In this document: positions 22,399 to 25,980 of the stretch, one piece after another
Layout of the letters: every line of letters begins with the position of its first letter
Numbering within the stretch: position 1 is the first letter of the stretch
Assembly: GCA_002298545.1 (NCBI GenBank)
Contig: DBKQ01000052.1
Location: 44,267 to 70,246 of the forward strand
Source of the DNA: Prevotella sp. UBA746
GTDB lineage: Bacteria > Bacteroidota > Bacteroidia > Bacteroidales > Bacteroidaceae
Reading direction: 5' to 3'
DNA: 25,980 nucleotides
Position numbers and translations under genes: made by a program
The notes under the pieces: generated by a model
Databases searched by the model: none
What the model saw: only the letters and a program-made list of their open reading frames with translations
What the model was told of the DNA's origin: nothing

Positions 22399-25300
22399 TT
22401 ATTTGTTATTGTTCACAACATTCCTATTCGCTCTTTCCAACACTTCAAGTATTCTTCTTCTCAGTTCACGAATATCTTTCATTCCGTCTGCATCATAGGA
22501 ATCCTTGCCGTTATACAAGAAACCTTTCTTGATGCTTGAAATTGTAGACCTGTCATAAGCGACCTCTTCGATAGCCTCAATAGCTGCTTTGTTTGCCTTG
22601 TAATATGCGTCTCCTTTTTCTCTTGAAATACCGTCAATAGCCTCATAGCGTATTTTGAAACTGTTCAGCTTCTCATAAAGCTGCTTCATCTTCATGTCCT
22701 CAAAGTCATCTTTTGGAGTAGCATGAGATTTGTATACATCCTCGCCTGTGGTCTTGTGCGCTTTGTATTCCTCACCTGTTTCCTGAGCCTTTTCTTTTTT
22801 CCTGTCTTCCTCGTATTTCTTCACAACTTTGTCGTCTTCCTTGTATTGCCTGTATTCGTCAGAGCCGAAGAATATGTCAAGTGTGGAGTAGTCTCCATCA
22901 ACCTTTGCCTTTTTCTTCAGTTTGCTTAGAGTGTTGGCAGCCCTGTCATGTCGCTCCTTTACATTCCAGAATTCATCGCCTTGCTTCTTGCTGACAGGTC
23001 TGTCATCAGGATTGGAAACAAGCTTGCTTGCCAACGGAATATCCGCCATCTTGATTTCATCACCATTCAATGCTTTGGTCATTACACCAAGCGTTTGACT
23101 GCCCATAGTATATGCACCACCGAGATAAGATGAAAGCACATGGTCAACGACAGCTGGATTGTTCAGATTGAAGCGTGAATTCACTGCCCTGTCTATCCAA
23201 TTTTGTTGAACGTCAGGATAGTCATTCCCTATACTGTTCACCATTCTTGATATACGTACCAGCCATTCCGGAGTACCTACGTATGCTTTCGTGAAATTCG
23301 GGTCGTATTTGTTGTACTCTGAATCCTTGAACAAAGGCTTGCCTGTAAAGTCTACATTAAATGCAAGTTCAAAGAACGGACGAATTGGATTTGGCATCAG
23401 GCTTACTGCTACATTGCCGTCATACCCTGTAGGATCAAGTGGCAACATGTCTACTATCTGTCCCATCAAGTCCAGTGCGTAATCACCCCAACTCTCTTCA
23501 GCCTTCTCTCCGCCCCACAACTTTGATGCTATCATATCACCAATGCCATAGAAGCCACGGAACTCCTGAGCAAGAGGTATCTTCACGAACTCATGTGTAA
23601 ATGGTACCCACATAATGAAGTTGTTCCGTCTGTCCCATTTCGTGAATTGCCAATACTTATCCTTGTCATCGTCTCCACCGAAGAAACTCATCAGCAAGTT
23701 GTTTACCAATGGAACTATCACACCGCTTGTCAACCATGTCGTTGTTACTGCTGTAAACTTTACCGGATGATGCTTTGCCAAGGCTCCAAGCGTCTGCAAT
23801 GACTGGATTGCTGGATTTATGAAAAGATAGAGGTTACGGATTGTCTGCCATCCGTGTTCGCCTGTTCCTTTACGGTTGAAGTTCAGAGTAACATCTTTCG
23901 CATTGTTTACGGCTTCGTCTATACTCCTGCCATATTCTATTGAAGTCATATATACCATAAATCTGTTGCTGTCCTCAATAGCTCGGTTCAGCGTCTCGAT
24001 ACTGTCCATGATAACATGACCTACTTTCTTTGGATTTGCAGCCATACGGTTCATATCCTTCAAATCATTTTTGAATTTCTTCTTCAAGTCTTCCACGTCA
24101 AGCGAAGTAACGAAGCCGGTCTCACCACCGTTCATCATGAAGTCATAGAACATCTGTTCCACTTTGCTTGCGCTACCATTGCGTACCTTTTCCCTTAGAG
24201 TGCCGTTCTGGTATCTCAATACCAATGGGAAGGTGTTCCAATGCCTTAGCATATTTCGTCTCAACAGATAGTTGTATCTTGCATCCTCACGGATTGCTGT
24301 TGATGCAAGCGTCATCGTGAGGTCTCGCATGTAGTTTGACGGAATGAACAGGGGGGACATTGATGTATAGGCTGCTGCCATGTATCGTCCTGTCCTTGCA
24401 ATTACTCTTTGTGATAAACTGTTCTCCAGTCCTTCTCTTACCTTTCTTGCTCTGGTATTGTTCATCGCCTGTGCAAGCTGCGGATCTCCATTTATATATA
24501 TCACATATTCCTCGCCATTCTTCATCACTCTCACTTCGTGCTCTCGCTCCTCTCCATTGGTCTGTGGATAACTTATCTCTAAGTGCTCACGCTTCTGTGT
24601 CGCATCACCTTTCTGTGCCATTTGTTCCATCTTCTTCTCAAAAGTTTCAAGAGCAGTTTCCACCTGTTTGCTGTTCATGCCGGCAGTAATCTGCGGAGAT
24701 GCCGGAATCCATTCTTCGTTGCCTTGTGCATCTGTAGTCTTGATATACCATGCCTTGCTCACATTGAGCAGTGAAGTCGGATGATTCTCTGCCAACAACA
24801 GAAGGTGTTGTTTCACCCAGTTCCTGTTGTTCATCAGTATTCCGCTCTCTGCCATATTCTCTATGTAAGCAATAGGATCATCAGCAAGAGACTTACGACC
24901 TTGGGCTTCTTTTACAACTTGACTGAAGGCACCTTTACCACCACCTACATAATTCCACACTTGGTCTGCATTGGTATCGCCCCAACCACGAAGAGGAATA
25001 TAGTTGTTATACATGCCACGGACAAAATTGTAAATATCTTCCGTCATCATGCCAGCATTATAGCTGTCCCGGAGAATCTTCTTTGTTGCATCGTTTGTTG
25101 CATACCACAACTCATCAGTGTAATACTCATTATTGTCTTCCACATCTTTCACTAAATCTGCAGCTGCGCTTTCAAAGTCATCGGCATCAAACAGAGCGGT
25201 CAAACCTGAATAATCCAGGGTGTTGCCGTCTTCGTCAAAGCGATACTTTGAATATGAAGGAGCATACTTTGTTCTGATGTTTACATCATTCTGCTTCCAT

Positions 25301-25980
25301 GTTGCAAAGTCTATTCTTCCTGCCTCAAAGTCTGCATCATTGTTAAGTCTGTCTATATCCGCCTTATAGTTGTTGTAGGCATCCATACGCTCTTCGTTCT
25401 TCTCGTAGTCTTCATCCAGAGCCTTTTTGAAAGCTATATGGGCATTGCGTTCCAAGCCATGCTTTGCAATCATATATACTTTCACGTTGTCATAGCTCTT
25501 ACCAAGTCTATGCATCAAATCATTGTACGCCTTGCGTAGTGGCTGTAAGAACTCGTCATTGTATTCCTCAAACTCGTTCTTTGCCTTTCCATGACTTCTA
25601 TTCTCTGCCGTATATGCATCCTCTGCAAAGTTCAGCTTGTCAACGCCCACTTCTTTCATTATGGCTTCCTGTGCCTTACGGATGGCAAGCATAGAGTCTT
25701 GCAGTGTTATACGAGCCAAAACTGTCTTGCGCTGCATCTCCAAGTTAAACTGTCCCTGTGCTGTATCAGAAGTCAAAAGGTGTTGCTCGTATGTCGGTGC
25801 CGTTGCCCACAATGCGGCTTGCTGTCTGTATTCCTTCACTCTCTTCAGAAAGTCTGCTGCACTTTCGTTTGGCTCTCTGATAGGCAGTTGCGGTCTCTCT
25901 GCATCCTTTGGCAGGTTATTGTCTCTCTTCCACTGGTTCAATTCTTCTCGGTATCGGTCTACACGGAGTGAATATTTTTC
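22399..25980 (-). CDS. Giant LPD38-type phage protein, C-terminal 1193 residues (5' end outside window)
   Basis: The reading frame stays open to the right edge (EKYSLRVDRYREEL precedes a TTG that is only an internal Leu codon), so the gene begins beyond the window. The visible part starts with long charged helices, then has a region with RTGRYMAAAYTSMSPLFIPSNY (about 540-565 in the visible part). Next comes FNRKGTGEHGWQTIRNLYLF, a hydrophobic stretch, GFYGIGDMIASK, LPLDPTGYDG and NPIRPFFELAFNVDFTGKPL, a pattern I associate with large polyvalent protein-associated domain 38. The tail is Lys/Glu-rich. Such giant proteins in podovirus-like phages are probably packed in the head and ejected with DNA; enzymatic domains may lie in the missing N-terminal part. 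Confidence 0.82.
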   Translation of the reverse strand, partial: EKYSLRVDRYREELNQWKRDNNLPKDAERPQLPIREPNESAADFLKRVKEYRQQAALWATAPTYEQHLLTSDTAQGQFNLEMQRKTVLARITLQDSMLAIRKAQEAIMKEVGVDKLNFAEDAYTAENRSHGKAKNEFEEYNDEFLQPLRKAYNDLMHRLGKSYDNVKVYMIAKHGLERNAHIAFKKALDEDYEKNEERMDAYNNYKADIDRLNNDADFEAGRIDFATWKQNDVNIRTKYAPSYSKYRFDEDGNTLDYSGLTALFDADDFESAAADLVKDVEDNNEYYTDELWYATNDATKKILRDSYNAGMMTEDIYNFVRGMYNNYIPLRGWGDTNADQVWNYVGGGKGAFSQVVKEAQGRKSLADDPIAYIENMAESGILMNNRNWVKQHLLLLAENHPTSLLNVSKAWYIKTTDAQGNEEWIPASPQITAGMNSKQVETALETFEKKMEQMAQKGDATQKREHLEISYPQTNGEEREHEVRVMKNGEEYVIYINGDPQLAQAMNNTRARKVREGLENSLSQRVIARTGRYMAAAYTSMSPLFIPSNYMRDLTMTLASTAIREDARYNYLLRRNMLRHWNTFPLVLRYQNGTLREKVRNGSASKVEQMFYDFMMNGGETGFVTSLDVEDLKKKFKNDLKDMNRMAANPKKVGHVIMDSIETLNRAIEDSNRFMVYMTSIEYGRSIDEAVNNAKDVTLNFNRKGTGEHGWQTIRNLYLFINPAIQSLQTLGALAKHHPVKFTAVTTTWLTSGVIVPLVNNLLMSFFGGDDDKDKYWQFTKWDRRNNFIMWVPFTHEFVKIPLAQEFRGFYGIGDMIASKLWGGEKAEESWGDYALDLMGQIVDMLPLDPTGYDGNVAVSLMPNPIRPFFELAFNVDFTGKPLFKDSEYNKYDPNFTKAYVGTPEWLVRISRMVNSIGNDYPDVQQNWIDRAVNSRFNLNNPAVVDHVLSSYLGGAYTMGSQTLGVMTKALNGDEIKMADIPLASKLVSNPDDRPVSKKQGDEFWNVKERHDRAANTLSKLKKKAKVDGDYSTLDIFFGSDEYRQYKEDDKVVKKYEEDRKKEKAQETGEEYKAHKTTGEDVYKSHATPKDDFEDMKMKQLYEKLNSFKIRYEAIDGISREKGDAYYKANKAAIEAIEEVAYDRSTISSIKKGFLYNGKDSYDADGMKDIRELRRRILEVLERANRNVVNNNK

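Larger units (their letters stand above)
3360..25980. mobile_element. Prophage, integrase-proximal part (right end outside window)
   Basis: From the integrase onward every recognisable gene is phage-type: integrase, lysis genes, portal, capsid, scaffold, terminase, tail fibres and a giant LPD38 protein. The sequence is visibly more AT-rich than the host genes at the left. The left boundary is approximate: it lies after the kinase stop at 3333 and before the integrase promoter at 3477. TATTACTAATA (3362-3372, 5-bp arms around one base) is a possible crossover site, but no att duplicate can be tested because the far end is not in the window. No repressor, excisionase or replication gene is seen, so those must lie to the right. 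Confidence 0.85.

Noticed and set aside
1..25980. CRISPR array, rRNA or tRNA genes
   Set aside because: No regularly spaced repeats and no cloverleaf or rRNA-like sequence were seen on either strand.

Overview
The window is bacterial DNA from the order Bacteroidales. Prevotella or a close relative is my best guess. The evidence is the host genes, Bacteroidetes-type promoters (TTTG, about 20 bases, TAnnTTTG), A-rich leaders in place of Shine-Dalgarno sites, and the families of the phage genes. It joins two kinds of DNA. About 3.3 kb at the left is host chromosome. The rest, from about 3.35 kb to the right edge, is the integrase end and virion-gene region of a prophage whose far end lies outside the window.

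Host part (1-3333, + strand): a MacB-type ABC transporter ATPase, its FtsX/MacB permease and a LytS-type sensor histidine kinase, tightly packed. In Bacteroidetes such a kinase is usually followed by a LytTR response regulator. Here only an ATG and a few fitting codons follow before phage sequence begins. The prophage has probably inserted between the kinase and its regulator, at the start of the regulator gene.

Prophage part: a tyrosine integrase (+) sits at the edge. A long leftward block (13642 down to 4748) encodes scaffold, major capsid protein, a small capsid-region protein, a connector-like protein, the portal and a 74-residue protein. It continues into a lysis cassette (holin, GH19 endolysin, u-spanin-like lipoprotein) and three tandem paralogues of unknown function. 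A rightward block (13772 to 22332) encodes a small Bacteroidetes phage protein, a rhomboid-like protease, the large terminase, a small basic protein and a series of tail-fibre or appendage genes. From the right edge a giant gene with an LPD38-like region runs leftward and meets the fibre genes at a bidirectional terminator. I see no tape-measure, sheath or tail-tube gene. Together with the portal type and the giant protein, this suggests a short-tailed (podovirus-like) phage distantly similar to P22 or crAss-like viruses.

Most interesting points: (1) three exact copies of the 15-mer TATTAACGGATAAAA, each exactly 22 bases upstream of a TAnnTTTG -7 box, form what looks like a phage-specific promoter class driving the capsid, lysis and fibre operons; (2) a compact folded RNA element before the last fibre gene has its closing stem in competition with an intrinsic terminator; (3) a 74-residue protein carries a scaffold-like C-terminal motif and a motif also found in the capsid protein; (4) the capsid protein has an N-terminal signal-like segment, and the same phage encodes a rhomboid protease.
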